Shown here piece after piece: positions 11,086 to 23,218 of a stretch of 64,000 nucleotides of DNA. Position numbers and translations under genes: made by a program. Numbering within the stretch: position 1 is the stretch's first letter; every line of letters starts with the position of its first letter. The stretch comes from Diphasiastrum complanatum (taxonomy: Eukaryota > Streptophyta > Lycopodiopsida > Lycopodiales > Lycopodiaceae). The stretch spans positions 49,984,908 to 50,048,907 of the forward strand of contig CM055106.1 of NCBI GenBank assembly GCA_029204225.1, read 5' to 3'. The notes under the pieces were generated by a model. The model worked only from the letters and a program-made list of their open reading frames with translations. It did no database searches and was not told the DNA's origin.

Positions 11086-12322
11086 TGAAGAAACAAAACG
11101 TTTCTATTACCAAAGCTTCGCTAGCTTTCAGCCCTTGCTCTGACGAAAATGTTCACGAACATGAAAGTCAAAGGACACGAAGCAAAAATGTTCACAAACA
11201 CCTTGACGAGAAGATACGAATGCGAAAGATTCGCAAAATAGAATTTTTCACGATATAGCTGGAGAAAGTCAGACAACGCAAAAGTCAAATGACTCGAAGT
11301 GACATGAAAATCATTGCGACACCTTTCTGTCCTCACGCTCCAAAAAAGACCAGCAAGATCATGCAAGTACCCAGAAGTATAGATATCTAATCTGATAGCA
11401 TGACGTCAGCAGATACACTCTAGGTCGTGGCTTATCTGCCACTCTTGTAATTCGTGATTAGCTATAGATGTTTAATCACTCTAATCTAGAAGTTATACGA
11501 CACGACTATATACTTTCTGCATGATACTTTACATACATGAAGAAGTCTAATGCTAGTAAGCAAGAAGACGAAAATACAAAATACAAGTCCGCCTGCGTGC
11601 GAGACAATTATGCATAGGATCTGTAGATCCACAAGTCCGCTAGTAAGCGAGACATTACTCGTGGGAGAACTGTATTTTTCTCACGCCAACGCACTGCGTG
11701 GATTTATAAAAATCCAGATAAGAATATAACTGTGGGAAATCAAGGATTTATTGAAAACCCAAATCAGGATAACTATGGAGATCAAGGATCAGTGATGAAT
11801 TAAAACAAAAACAAGCTATGCTTAGCAGTTTTGTTGTGGTAAACCTAGTGATTAATTGAAAGAAATGAGGCAATCTACATTGAGATCCTATTGAAGATGA
11901 TGAAAGATCCTTCAAGGAAATCACACTCTATAGAAGTCTCATAGACTCTTTGAAATGGCACTGTTACTAGACCAGATCTAAGCTTTTGTATCAATAGATT
12001 AAGTTAATATATGTAATCACCCTTGATCTTACATTGGAAGATGACAATCAGAAAATCAATAGATGATTTTGTAGCCATTGCGCACATATCACTCTTGTCT
12101 TGAATGTTAATTAGTCTGCTACTATTTGCGTGTCTGATTCACTTGTTCATTTAATTCTGCACCATGGTTTGATCTTGTTGAATGTACATTAATCTGTTAA
12201 CATAGTACAACAGTGTCTGTCTACATTCTGGAGGACTGTAGGAATCATTACAGCTGGCAGTGACCAACAATCATATCTGAAATCCATCTGAATTGTTTTG
12301 TTTTGCGCATCGTTTCGCATCA
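11086..12322 (+). repeat. 3' LTR of Copia 1, interrupted by about 340 bp
   Basis: It starts TGAAGAAAC right after the purine tract GAGAGGGAGC and ends CGCATCA, like the 5' LTR. Between about 11705 and 12045 it carries DNA absent from the 5' LTR, which replaces about 17 bp. The insert lacks obvious terminal repeats or a clear duplication and has no ORF. Confidence 0.72.
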
Positions 12323-12959
12323 TCTCATAACTCCTTGACCATTAGCAGAGTTCTCATTTTGAATTTTCAGAGATGATAATTGGATTTGTCTAGCTTGTGC
12401 ACTATGAGACCAGCTTGATCTTGTGAATCCATATGAAAAATATATATTAAGTATATGCAAATTCTTAAATGGTATATTTGATAGTCATAATGATTTGTTG
12501 AGGACTAAAAAATGCATGTGATTATTTTGATATTGAATATATATCAGACAAAATTAACACACTCTGATACCATGATGGAAAAATGTGTGGATAGCAAATT
12601 TTCCTCAATGCTTGACTATGTCTATCGAGACTTCAAATCTGATGTTCGAATATTTGATACGAACATTGAAATTATAAATATTTGAAATGATTGATTACTG
12701 GCATGGACAAATGCAAATGATGTAGAGTGTGCAACAAAATGAAAAAACTATGTGGAAGCAATAACATTCATCGACTAGTCAACAAGTACGATATAAGTAT
12801 CATCAACATGTATGAATTTTTTTCTTACCCTTGCTCAACCTCGCTTTTGGCACTTCACTAAGGCCTAATCATTGACACTATGAAGTCAAGCCTTGATCAC
12901 TTTTCGTTAGTGCTCCTCTTGCATCAAGATTTTTGTGAGCTTATCAAAGTAGCCATTTG
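12323..12959. other. Unassigned AT-rich DNA between two retroelements
   Basis: I see no ORF of note. ACTCTGATACCATGA at about 12557-12571 is the reverse complement of a Met-type primer binding site and may mark a minus-strand element remnant, but no LTR or pol supports it. Confidence 0.35.
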
Positions 12960-13507
12960 ATTCTTCAGCAAAACCTTCGTCGAGTCTCCAAATTATTCTA
13001 TTTATAGTGATTTATTATTTTTGAATTCGACAAGCATTCATTTTTTTCCAAATCATAGAAAATCTCTATTTTTACCCTCACCAAACTATAGAAACTGTGT
13101 TTTTATGTGTCAAGAACCTTTGCCAGTTCTACCCTAGCTTTATCTATGTCAGATTCTCAGTCTGAGAGTTCGGCGAAGGTTATCAGAAAAACTTGATCAG
13201 AGAGTTTTTACCAAAAATAGCACTACTGAACCTTCGTCTAAGGAACCTTTTCCAGTACTATTTTTAGATTCTGATTTTTCAAAATCAAGTCTCTGTCAAA
13301 TTTTGGATGAAATCTGATTCAGTCTGATTTTGATTCTGAGAATTTTTCATTTTTGAAAACTGTCAATGGTTGATCTTAGGAATCTTTTTCACGGTATAGG
13401 AATCTGATTCTCGTCAAAGTGGAACAGATCTAGCAGATCTGATCTGAGAAAGTTCTGATTGAAAATCTAGATCCAATCTCATTCTCTGCTTGATCTAATT
13501 TGTAAAG

Positions 13508-15075
13508 ATGGCAGCCCCTGGAGATGCTCCTCAAAAAGTCAATCCAATCACTGTTAGGAGAGCACCCCGTTTGGATCTACCCAAATACATGGGATTAACA
13601 GATCTAGTTAGATTTCTTCAGATCTATTCTGAATCTTGTGAAGTCTATGGCGAAGTTTTTCCTCAAGATAAACTTGAGCTATTTCCAATGGCCTTAACAG
13701 GTGCACCACAAGATTGGTACTACAATCAAGATGAAATGGAACATACAGATTGGCGGTTCAGACTTCGAAAGTTTATGGAAGACCCTTTCCTAATTTTAAG
13801 TAAAATTAAAATGGAGAAGCGGGAAATGGTTCGAGATTATATTGAACGGATAAAACGTCTCAGATCTGAGTGCAAACCTGAACTGATTAATGAAAATGCC
13901 ATGATTATGTGGTTTTTGTTAGGTCTACCTAAAAGGATCAGATGTGAGATGAAATGCCACAATGAGTACGCAATTTTATAAAACGCTATGGACGATGCAA
14001 TTCGGGAGGAGGATGAAGATTCAGACGATGAGCCAAATATCAGTATGTTGTCTTATATAGCAAGACAAACCACTACGACATCCACCACTATTGCATCAAT
14101 GAATGTCAATGCTACTGCAGAGATGATGCTCAATGAGTTCAAAAAACTTGGAAAAAACCAGTTGAAACAGATGGAAAAGTTGCAGTCGCAATTTGATGAG
14201 AAGATCAAAGCATTGGAAGATTTCCATGGACAAGCGAACAAGGAACCTGAGAAGTTTGCAAAGACTTTTCCTACCAGGAAAAAAATCTGGTGTTCCATTT
14301 GTATGGGAAATCACACAATGAATGAGTGTCCTTAATTGAAAAAACGAATGGAAATCAGTATATGCCATTTGTGCAATACGCCTAACCATGAGACTACTTT
14401 TTGCAACTTCAATCTTTGGATTATTTAGCAACGGCATGCCCATATGGGATATGGAGAACCACTTCATGGAGGAAATTCAACAGCTAGACCTCGTCAATCT
14501 GCTCTTGGATACCCGGAACAATTAGCCTTACCTGCCCCACCAAAGCACCCCGCTCCTCCTGCCAATTTGATGGAATTAGAACCTTACAGAGTATCGAACA
14601 ATGAAATTATAGTAATGATCATGAAAGTGGATCTTCAGAACAGTATGCTATTTATGCTTTCGCGCAACAACAAGCATCTAGAAATTGGACCAGAGCACCT
14701 CTTAGATGCTTTGCATGTGGAGAAAATCAGGAGTTGCAGAATGTCCAAACAAAGGCATATTTGTACCATTCTGTCATGACTGTGGTTATGGACATTGCTA
14801 TAAGGAGTGCCTAGCAAGACCAAAGCCATCGCCAGTCACGGCTCCTGTAAATTTGATAACAATCAAGCAAAGACCAACAGCTCAAAATGAACCAAGTGTA
14901 CCCTTGATGGTGGTTACCAAAGCACAGAAGCAGAAAGAACCTGTAGCAATTCCAGTACCTGCTGATTCTATACCATTAACTGATATACCAACAACATCAG
15001 GAGTCTATCCAAATCTTCATGCAGAACAAAGAAGATATCAAGATATGAGGCAGTGGATTAATAATTTGCAATAGG
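13508..15075 (+). pseudogene. Gypsy gag (plus copy), broken
   Basis: This is retrotransposon gag: an N-terminal capsid-like domain (PRLDLPKYMGLTDLVRFLQI, then WYYNQDEMEH, RKFMEDPFLILSKIKMEKRE and WFLLGLPKRIRCEMK), an acidic stretch (EEDEDSDDEP), a coiled-coil-like segment (about 14120-14230), then zinc knuckles. The first (CSICMGNHTMNEC) and second (CHLCNTPNHETTFC) are clear; the last two are partly frameshifted near 14700. Stops at 13979 and 14333 and near 14427 and 15072 sit where the minus copy has Gln or an aligned sense codon. Compared with the minus copy, about nine residues after HTDW are deleted. The start Met is chosen by alignment with the minus copy. Confidence 0.85.
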
Positions 15076-15159
15076 AAGAGGAGCTTGAAGCTGCTAGAGC
15101 AACAGCTGAAGTTCATTCTTCACCAGTGCAATCACCAAATAATACACATCCAGATATGA

Positions 15160-15300
15160 AATATGCAATTGGATCAGTTTTTACGTAGCCAGGTGAATAT
15201 AAGAAGGACTATCCAATACGATTTGCAAGCAAACAACTTACATATCAAGAGAAGAACTATTCAACAACTGAACAAGTTGATTACGCAAGTTTTGGCAGCC
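15160..15300 (+). pseudogene. Gypsy RNase H fragment (plus copy)
   Basis: Reads IGSVFT, a stop, then KKDYPIRFASKQL and EKNYSTTE. This matches the RNase H region of the minus copy (GSVLTQ, KKDYPIRFASRQL and EKNYSTTE at about 29640-29765). Protease, RT and integrase are deleted on both sides. Confidence 0.75.
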
Positions 15301-16158
15301 TGCTCTGCCAGTTCAGCAAGCATGATCCAAATGATTTTTATTTTATTTGTTTTTCAATTTCTTGTCTTCACTACTTAATTGTGAATTTCTTTTGAAAAAG
15401 ACAGTATGAAAAAAAAAATAGAAAAGAAACAAAACAAAGAAAAATGAGAAAAGACTGATGAGCAAAAGTCAGAAATATCATCATATCAGCAAGTAGTCAG
15501 ATCTTTATGGAAAAATGACTTGGAAAATTATTTTTTTGGTCATTTTTGCACAAACTATGTTTAGAATTGTTCGTCGAGTTTTCAGAAGCAAGATCCACCA
15601 CAAATATACCCTTATTGAGTTGGGCGAACGTTCTTTTCACCAGTTGGTACCTGTTTTGAGTTAGGCGAATGATAAGCAATATGCCATTTTGGGAACCTTC
15701 GCCGAGCAACTTACTCTCCTCAGATACCTTCGCCGACATGCCTGATGAATTTAAAATGCCAAAATTAGGTCGGCTATAGGTTCAGATCCTGAAATTTGCA
15801 TTTATGACATTACTTGGGCGAAGGATCCTCTTGGGCGAGGGTTCATCCTTCGCCAGACCTGGAAAACGTTCACTGGATAGGTTCAAAGCATCAGATACCT
15901 TCGTTGAGATTTTTATGGCCTATTTTCACAATACTAAAAAAAGCCTGCAAATTTTGGTTCAGAACTGATCAGCCAAACTAGTATTCTGTGTAATGGACCC
16001 TCCAAATTCACCTATAAGTTGGCTGAATTCGATTCATTCCTCACTTGTGCTAGCGAAGCTCTTGCCAATTTTTCCAGCAACCAAAGCCTTCAAAACTTTC
16101 CATACTATTTTTTGATATACACTCACGCTCATTACTCTCAGTTTCTACTCTTTTCCAT
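15301..16158 (+). other. Gypsy post-pol spacer (plus copy) with dispersed CCTTCGCC motifs
   Basis: Non-coding spacer matching 27860-28230 of the minus copy in its right part. It carries several GGCGAAGG/CCTTCGCC copies (about 15700-15905) and a short conserved frame (FTYKLAEFDSF, TCASEALANFS at about 16008-16076) that also occurs in the minus copy. Confidence 0.6.
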
Positions 16159-16271
16159 CATGTCTTTGGAGAGCTCAAATGAGCTATCAAGAGCAATACC
16201 AAGCAGTAGTTTGCTGTTGGCCAGATGTTGTCACTCCATGTCATGGGACTGCCAATTTTGGTGGGGGATAC

Positions 16272-17003
16272 TGTTGGAGGGTTTGTGGATCCCAAGGCAA
16301 CCTTAACCCTAGTTAATAAGTGAGAGAAATTTGGCACCCTGTGCGTGTGTAAGTCCAACCAAATGATCACATAGAGATTTGATTAATTAGAAAGTCAATA
16401 AAAGGACTTTAGGCCTTTTTGCGGGACTTTTAATGTTGCAAGGCCTAAATGTCAAGTTAGTGAATAAAGTTGGGTTTCCCTCCAATTTGGATGGTTCCCA
16501 CTCTGTTTTAAATTAGAATAGTTAGGGAGGCAAAAATGGACCAATAGAATTTAGAGCCCAAGGTCCTCCTCTCTACTATAAAAGGAGACCAACTCGAGTT
16601 TCCTACACGTGTACATATCTTCATTTCAATAAAGCAGATTGGTTCTCTTGTGAAATGGATTTATGAATGTCCTTGCTCTCTATCACTTTTCCTCCATCTC
16701 TCATGCTTTCTTTGGATTTATCAATTGTTGGATCTGATTATTGTTGGGTTTGCATGTTTCTATACTTTTTATGAGAGAGAAAGGGAGAGAGAGAAAGAAT
16801 AAGCTATCTTCATTGTGGATCTTAGTGTTAATGGCTGTAGTGTTAATGAATGTTAGAGTTAGATCTGGATCTTCCATTCATGCTGAAATCTGAAATATGC
16901 TATCGCTCTTATGGGAACGAACCTATGCGTGACAACTAACTTCATCTCCTTGATGCTGGATTGATCTTGGGTTGAGGATAGGCAAGGAATGAAACCCACT
17001 ACA
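16272..17003 (+). repeat. Gypsy 3' LTR (plus copy), 732 bp
   Basis: Starts TGTTGGAGGG after the polypurine tract and ends AAACCCACTACA. It matches both LTRs of the minus element. It has a TATA-like box TATAAAAGG at 16577-16585 and an AATAAA at about 16628, so a U3/R layout is visible. Confidence 0.85.
16577..16585 (+). promoter_or_regulatory. TATA box of the gypsy LTR
   Basis: TATAAAAGG sits about 50 bp before an AATAAA signal inside the LTR. The right LTR of the minus element keeps the same box on the minus strand near 35757. Confidence 0.55.
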
Positions 17004-17109
17004 ACTTTGTCAAAGCAAGTATCTTCATGAAATATTAGAAAGGTTTCACATGTTTGATTGTAAGTCATCTATTACAACATGTGAGATTAGTAAGAAATTA
17101 TCATGCTTT

Positions 17110-17345
17110 GATTATAGTGGTCCAGTTGACGCTACCTTATTTCGTCAGCTAGTTGGAAGTCTAGTATATCTTTACCACCACATGTCAATTTATGGTGACA
17201 CCTACATTGGATCATTAGAATGTTGTTAAGAGGATATGGGGGTATGTAAAAGTCACACCTAACCTTGGTTTATTTATAGAAGACAACATGATTTACAAAA
17301 ATTACAGGGTTATGTTGATGTTGACTGGACTAGAAATATAGCTCG
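17110..17345 (+). pseudogene. Copia RT C-terminus/RNase H remnant
   Basis: Broken frames read VDATLFRQLVGSLVYL, then GYVDVDWTRNIA after stops. These match the conserved Copia blocks (YRQLVGSLIYL and GYVDADWAGD). It is a short old scrap with no LTRs recognised. Confidence 0.7.
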
Positions 17346-20146
17346 ACTGCTCTCACAATTTGTCAGCATTGTGCACACCCCTACTAGGCCTCACACCACA
17401 TTAAAATTCTAGCAAATAGGATCACAAATTAGCACAATAAACATCAAGCACCAACATAGATTTTTGAAAAACCTTTATGCACACACATTATATATATCTC
17501 TCTCTCTCACTTTCACTCACTCACTCGCTTTGCCACTATTCAGAGACAACCTTCTTGGCGACGTCAGCAACATCTATCGAGACCACCTCCAGGCGTTATA
17601 CCCATCACATCTTTCTTCCACAGCAGTGATACTTGAGGGCATAGGGTTATACCACTATCTTATTGGCAGTATTAGACCTTTGCCTTTTTAGACCTACTTC
17701 ATGTTTGTAGTATAGTATATTGGCCTTTCATTTATTTTCTGTTATAGAGATGTTTCACACGCCCCAGTTTGCCTTATTGTCCTTAATCGTATTATTTACT
17801 ATTTGACTCATTTTGAAATAATATGCGTAAGGATGATAAGGCGAGCTAGGAAAGAAAGGCCAACAAAGTTCCACATATGAATTTTGGTTGGAACAAGAGA
17901 AAGAATTTTGTTAAAAAATTTGATCTTGATAAAGTGTTTGATCGTATTAGATGGGACTACATCTTCACTTGCTAAAACAATTGTCTCTTTCTACTATACT
18001 TTTGTATAAAGTTCCTAATCTTTCGACATCTTTGAGTTAACATTCTATGCAAAAATTTGGATCTAGTGGAGAGTGCAAATTAGAGATGAAATCACTGACT
18101 GATTGCCAACCATCAAAACCACAACCAACATCCACAAGCAATAGAGTGATGGAAGAGCTCACATAAAGCAAAGAGCTCACAAAGCAAAAGCGTCTTTATT
18201 ACAAAGAGAATGATACATATACAAGTATAGGCCCCCTTTAGCATGGGAACACCACGTGGCATAAGCCTAATAAATGCATGAAATTCACTGTTGGCCTCTA
18301 CATGGAATTTTTGGCTATATATAAATGTAATCCCGTTATCAACCGGGACAAGCCCCCGGGTTGGCTTCTTCACTAAAGCCTACCTACCAACCTGAAACAA
18401 TACATAACAACTGTAAACTACACTAACATTACAATCACAGTTGAGCTTACTAATTCTAACGCCATCTCTTTAGCTCAAGTGTGATTTAAGTATCGAACTA
18501 ATTGTACACTTATTACAATATCACATTTGAATCTTACATAAATAAATCAGATCAAATCTAAGCTTAAATGTGATAAGAGTATCAAAATGAAAATGGTAGC
18601 AATGTCCGGGAGTGTCCGTAGAGATCATATGCATTTTTCTTGCTACATGTACTCAACTTGACTCACAAAGTATCATCCAAACACCATGCTCTCAACAAGA
18701 GTCTGCCACACTCTTAACTTGACTTGTTCACCATCCAGTTTTAAACACAAGCGGACCACGTGAGACACAAGATTCACATTGAGGAAACCTCACTGCCACC
18801 ATGAGATTATCATCCTCCATCTCACTAGGCTGACATCATATTAGACACTTACAAGACAAACTCATAACGTTGACAACAATGAGCAACTATGGCGACTATG
18901 GCTCAACCTGAAAAACTTACTGCCACTAAGATTATACCCTCACTAGAAAATCAACTAGTAGACATGTCAACAAGTCACAATGAGCATCAAATGAGTACTT
19001 TTTTTTTTCAGTAGCAAATGCATAACCAATCAAACTCCAACTTTGATCTACGTCTAGTCACAAAGACTCTTATGACAAAGTCACATGCAAGCAATTGCAT
19101 TCATGCAACCAACACAAATGCCAAACATATCAATTGATGATCATGCTGAAGAAGATAACCTTATGTACCACCACCTTTGCCATGTGGAGATCCACTGCTA
19201 CAACAACCTTGCTTCCACAGCTCCACACATCTACCCTGAGATGTTCTCGGATGCACCATGTATCTCTAAAAAATACATCCATGTCCAAGTGTCCTATCCA
19301 AAACCGGTGGAATCAATTCCATCCCTACTAACCACATCATGCACCTGCCCCAACTCATGAGAAAGAAGCCTCCTCTTTGTTCTTCTCATTCGCTCTAAAT
19401 CATTCCTCCTCTCCGATCTAGACTCCAACTCGAACGTCCTGTGGGTGGGATCTCTACGAACATGATCAGGGGTGACAATCTCTCCTAAATTATCCCTAAA
19501 ACCAACATCACCAACAAGCATATGTTTGATGTTATGCAAGTTTGAAACCAAACTTGCAGTCGAACATGTCGCCTCCTCAACAACATGGACAACAGGTGTG
19601 GACGATAATGCCCTTCACACAATGTTGCGTTTTTTGTTCAACCTCCTCCTCCTTGCAAACCGCTTCTCACCCTCTGGAGTAATGTACGAAGGATTGTTCC
19701 ACACACACTCAGGGGTGTCCATGCTCTATTCTACATAAAATGCTCACTTATTCATAACTGTTCTGGAACAAGAAAAAAAATTAGAACAAGAGAAAGAAAT
19801 GAAAAGCCAATAGATTCTGAAGAGCCGGAACCTGTAAACATTTAGCCTGTTGCCGCTTGCCCACTCACATTCTGAAACGATCAATGGTGCAACACTACCC
19901 CTGATCAGATCCATCCAAGAAACGTAACAAATTTCAAGATCTGTTCACAGCCCAAAATGACCTGCAACCACCCTCCACACGTGCTACATACATTCTCAGA
20001 TCTTTTGACATCCTCCTCTACGCACAGTTACCCATCGTCTGCACCTCCCTCCGTCACCATCTCAGCCGAGTCGCCCCTCCGTAACCATCTCGACCAACAT
20101 AGGTGCTTTTCAGAAACAAAAATAGTCGAACCTCGAACGAAACGTT
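17346..20146. other. Unassigned repeat-like DNA, no supported gene
   Basis: At about 17910-17970 a frame reads KFDLDKVFDRIRWDYIF, like the F/YD block of LINE reverse transcriptases, but it is too short to be sure. A minus-strand TATATATAG and polyadenylation-like block at 18180-18330 could be an old LTR. I recognise no domain in the open frames at 19085-19740. Confidence 0.35.
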
Positions 20147-20540
20147 TCAGTCAGATCTGACCGAAGCAATTCAGTCAGATCTCAACCGACGGATTCCATC
20201 AGATCTGGACCGAAGCATTTCAGTCAGATCTCGACCGAAGCATTTCAATGAAATCTCGCCTGTGTCTCTTTTTCAAATCTCAACCGAACCAGAAGGTGTT
20301 TAATTCTCGACCGGGTCTAAGCTTCAAATCTCGACCAGGGCATTCTCTTCAGCTCTCAACCATGCCCAATCAATCAGATCTCGACCAAAGCATTTTAGTC
20401 AGATCTCAACCGAAGCATTTCAGTCAGATCTCAACCGAAGCATTTCAGTCAGATCTCGACCGAAGGCTTTCAATCAGATCTCAACCAAAGCATTTCACTT
20501 TGATCTCAACCAAAATATTTCAGTTCAAATCTCGACCAGG
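20147..20540 (+). repeat. Satellite of about 24-bp units
   Basis: About sixteen diverged units with the pattern CAGATCTCGACCGAAGCATT, recurring every 24-25 bp. The middle units (about 20250-20350) are more diverged. Most units have an AGATCT palindrome or a one-base variant. Translations of this tract (repeated QSDLDR or RSQPKHF) are a by-product of the repeat. Confidence 0.85.
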
Positions 20541-20870
20541 TCTGAGCTTTTTTCATATTTTTTTTGAGCATTTTTGCGATTTGTTCTTGTTTTTTTTGAG
20601 TTTTTTTTGAGTTTTTTTTTTCGTATTTTCGCGATTCTTTTCGAGATTTTTTTGAGCATGTTCGTATTTTTTCGAGCCTTTTCTTGAATTTTTTGAGAAT
20701 TTTTGAGTTTTTTTTTGAGATTTTTTTCTAGATTTTTTTCTTGTTTCATGAGATGTTTTCTAGATTTTTTTCAAGCCTTTTCTAGATTTTTTCGTGTTTT
20801 TTGGAGATTTTTTTTGAGATTTTTTCGAGATTTCTTTCAAGCCCGTTCGTATTTTCCCAAATTTTTAAAT
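20541..20870 (+). repeat. T-rich low-complexity tract (TTTTTTGAGA-type repeats)
   Basis: Runs of T are broken every 10-20 bp by GAG, CGAG or CAAG. It directly follows the 24-bp satellite. The Phe-rich and Lys-rich open frames on the two strands are artefacts of this composition. Confidence 0.8.
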
Positions 20871-21841
20871 TCCCTCCCAATTTCCACTCCTAAATTTTCA
20901 AATTCTCATCTTGTAGCACCATATTACCATAAATCTCGCTGCTCACTGAGTCATAAGGAGTAAGTAAAAGGCATGAAAAAGTTGTAGTTACATTATTGCT
21001 ATCACCTGCGATTTTAGAGAATTATCACATACTTTGAAACTGTCCATTGCTGCCCTTTGAGACAGGGTGGACGGTTTCAAGCAACCAAACATGTCATTGT
21101 TGTCCATCGTTGGACCTCAATGTGTTTTTGCCCTATCATATCCTTAACAAGGTTTAGAAAGATGAATGGCATATCAAATCCGATCATTATTACAACAACC
21201 TTCTCTGGAGAGTAGAATAAATGTAAACGTAATGTAAGAAAGGAGAAAATACATACCGTAAGCTGTCAGATCGCTGATTCATATGTAGGTAGGGCGCACT
21301 TTCAGCGAGTATCAGAGGAGCAAAGTTCTTCACCGGTGTTGTAAAGCAAGAATGGTTGAGAGGAGCATGTACTTATAGTGCCCAAAAGGGTAGTAACTGG
21401 AAGGAGAGAGTGGGAGTGGGAAACTCTATTTTCCTCCAAATTATTTTAAATATTTGTGGGAAAACCTTCCAAGTAGAAAAAGTTCCATCATGTACAAGGG
21501 TATAGTAAAAAAAAAAACGTTGTAAATATGAGGTAGCGGTACATCAGTGTCTATTCATGTTTTCTGTTTTAATATAGTAGGGTAAGACTGAACAAAGGAG
21601 CATCCATGAGAGAGAGAGAGGTTTGTAGAGTTCCACCTACAACTTTTAAGTGGAAGGTAATTTGAAAAAGTAAAGGGAGTATCATTACTGGGAATGAGTT
21701 TGATGAGGGCATGGGACAAGAAAGAAGTGTTAGAATAAAAGTAGATTTATTGTACTACTATGTTTCGGGGGCCACATGTGACTGAGCAGTTGGTGGGGGC
21801 CACATGTCCCATAAGCGACAATTCGGACCGTGTATGCATTG

Positions 21842-21844
<3 letters not shown>
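20871..21844. other. Unassigned DNA
   Basis: No coding or element signal seen. A 13-bp repeat GGGGGCCACATGT occurs twice about 28 bp apart near 21767-21807, just before the GA microsatellite. Confidence 0.4.

Positions 21845-21918
<74 letters not shown>
21845..21918. repeat. (GA)37 microsatellite
   Basis: An uninterrupted 74-bp GA/TC dinucleotide run. Confidence 0.97.
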
Positions 21919-21922
<4 letters not shown>

Positions 21923-22937
21923 AATGAAAGAAAGATTTTATTAATGTCTTTTCCATGCCAATAGGCATATAAGACGAAAAAGTACATGTCAAGTGTGTGG
22001 TAATGTTCTAACTTGCTCTGGGACCTTATGGAGTGTCACCCCTTAGAGTCTTACAGGGCACACTAGGTGCAACTGAGTCAGCTTTACAACACCGCCCGGG
22101 ACCCGCCCTGGTGCCGCCCGACAAAATCAGGCGCCCGCCAATTTTTGACAGGCACTTCGCGGCTGACACGCGTCGGCTGCGGGGGGGCACCAGTGCCAAA
22201 CCACTCCCATGCGCGGGCCGTGCTCTCAACTGATGTGACTCTCAACTAGCATATGGTAATGGGTGTACTCCAGTTGTAAAAGGCTCCTTGATTGCTTGAT
22301 AGATAAGAATGGAATCATTAAGTGTGTAGCCCAATATTTGTGTGTTATCCATCAATTAAGATTGTGTGACTGTCTTATTTAATTAATGTGCTCATTGGGC
22401 TACGCTTATACATGCAAGAAGCGAGTGCCTCACACTTATTGCTCTACTGTGCTGTGGCGGGGCCCACTTGGTGAGGCTTGGACAACAGTAGGTTTAGTGG
22501 TGGGACCCACCAATTTATTTATGTACAAGAAATGCCCACAACACAATCTCGGTCACAACTAATGGAGAATTTGCACCACCAACGATTCTTAATGAGCATT
22601 CGAAGTGCGCTGTCTAGAACCTCACACTTTCCAACCTGATCAGCCCTTTTGAGCAATACACTTTTAATGTCATCAATGCTAGATAGATAGAAGAATACAC
22701 AAGTGATAAGGTAATGCAAGAGGAGGCTCTCCACATTCATGACTAAACAGCTATTGCGGCAAGCCGATTATCTCGCTCATCACTAAGGTACTTTCCCAAC
22801 TTATCTCAATATCGCCAGGATAAATATGTGAAATACTGGTTCTCGTTATTATGAGTGTTTCTTTTGACAACACATTATGCATGAGGAAGTGTGATCTACG
22901 GTTTGGATAGAACGTGATGATATGCATGTTGAAAGAT
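21919..22937. other. Unassigned DNA with a GC-rich island
   Basis: About 22080-22215 is strongly GC-rich (CCCGGGACCCGCCC, GGGGGGGCACC) inside AT-rich flanks. No gene or repeat match is seen inside the window. Confidence 0.4.
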
Positions 22938-23050
22938 TGGATCGTTGATTAGTTTAAAGCTAATAAAAGGTCTTTAGGACTTTTTGCGAGAATTAAATGT
23001 CACAAGGCCTAATAGTCAAATTAGTGAATAAAAAAGGGTTTCCCCCAAAT
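22938..23050 (+). repeat. Fragment of the gypsy-family LTR
   Basis: The order ATAAAAGG, ACTTT, GGACTTTTTGCG, CAAGGCCTAA, AGTGAATAAA and GGGTTTCCC matches the gypsy LTR at about 16376-16490, with many changes. No other part of that element is next to it. Confidence 0.65.
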
Positions 23051-23218
23051 TTCTCAGAGGGAGAGTTCTCGACAAAGAGGTTAGATTGCAGTACTATCGA
23101 ACACAAGATATGACAGCAGATATTTTTACTAAAGCAGTAAGCTTGGATGCACACAAAAAGTTCTGTGCAGAACTAAGTTTAAAGATCAAGGCATTCATGG
23201 ATTCAGATTAAGGGGGAG
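23051..23218 (+). pseudogene. Copia RNase H C-terminal remnant
   Basis: Reads VLDKEVRLQYY, then MTADIFTKAVSLDAHKKFCA, ending in a stop followed by the polypurine tract AAGGGGGAG. This is the usual 3' end of a Copia pol gene just before the 3' LTR. Confidence 0.75.

Larger units (their letters stand above)
7878..12322 (+). mobile_element. Copia LTR retrotransposon 1, internally deleted and decayed
   Basis: Two matching LTRs flank a pol remnant in the order IN C-terminus, RT, RNase H, which is typical of Ty1/copia. Only about 300 bp separate the primer binding site (8824-8836) from the integrase C-terminus. A short gag-start remnant (MASINSIQNK, 8936) is seen, but most of gag, all of protease and the integrase core are gone. 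No 5-bp target duplication could be found, partly because the left LTR end is blurred. The LTR is related in motif content to that of the Copia element at 36-41 kb. Confidence 0.85.
12960..17003 (+). mobile_element. Ty3/gypsy element (plus copy) without 5' LTR and with most of pol deleted
   Basis: It belongs to the same family as the minus-strand element at 25336-36065: the leader motifs, gag, pol fragment, post-pol spacer and LTR all match it. The order is leader (about 12960-13507), gag (13508-15075), a short RNase H fragment (15160-15300), spacer, the start of the downstream ORF (about 16159-16255), polypurine tract GGTGGGGGATAC (16260-16271) and 3' LTR. The 5' LTR and primer binding site are missing where it meets the Copia 1 end. 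Most gag stops are CAA/CAG to TAA/TAG changes. Confidence 0.85.

Noticed and set aside
11705-12045. A separate transposon inserted in the Copia 1 3' LTR
   Set aside because: No terminal inverted repeat or target duplication was found, and about 17 bp of LTR is lost at the site; it looks like repair filler rather than a clean insertion.
12557-12571. Reverse Met-type primer binding site (minus-strand Copia start)
   Set aside because: A 10-base match without an LTR on its right or gag on its left; possibly a remnant or chance.
18100-18420. Minus-strand LTR-like block with TATATATAG and a possible polyadenylation region
   Set aside because: No second copy, no defined ends and no primer site next to it.
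20147-20540. CRISPR-like spaced repeat pattern
   Set aside because: The units are directly adjacent with no unique spacers, and the context is a plant nuclear genome; it is a satellite.
20525-20963. Phe-rich plus-strand and Lys-rich minus-strand open frames
   Set aside because: By-products of the T-rich tract.
21730-21992. Ser/Leu repeat ORFs
   Set aside because: Translation of the (GA)37 microsatellite.
22026-22233. Overlapping ORFs on both strands in the GC-rich island
   Set aside because: Open only because GC-rich DNA has few stops; neither product resembles a known protein.
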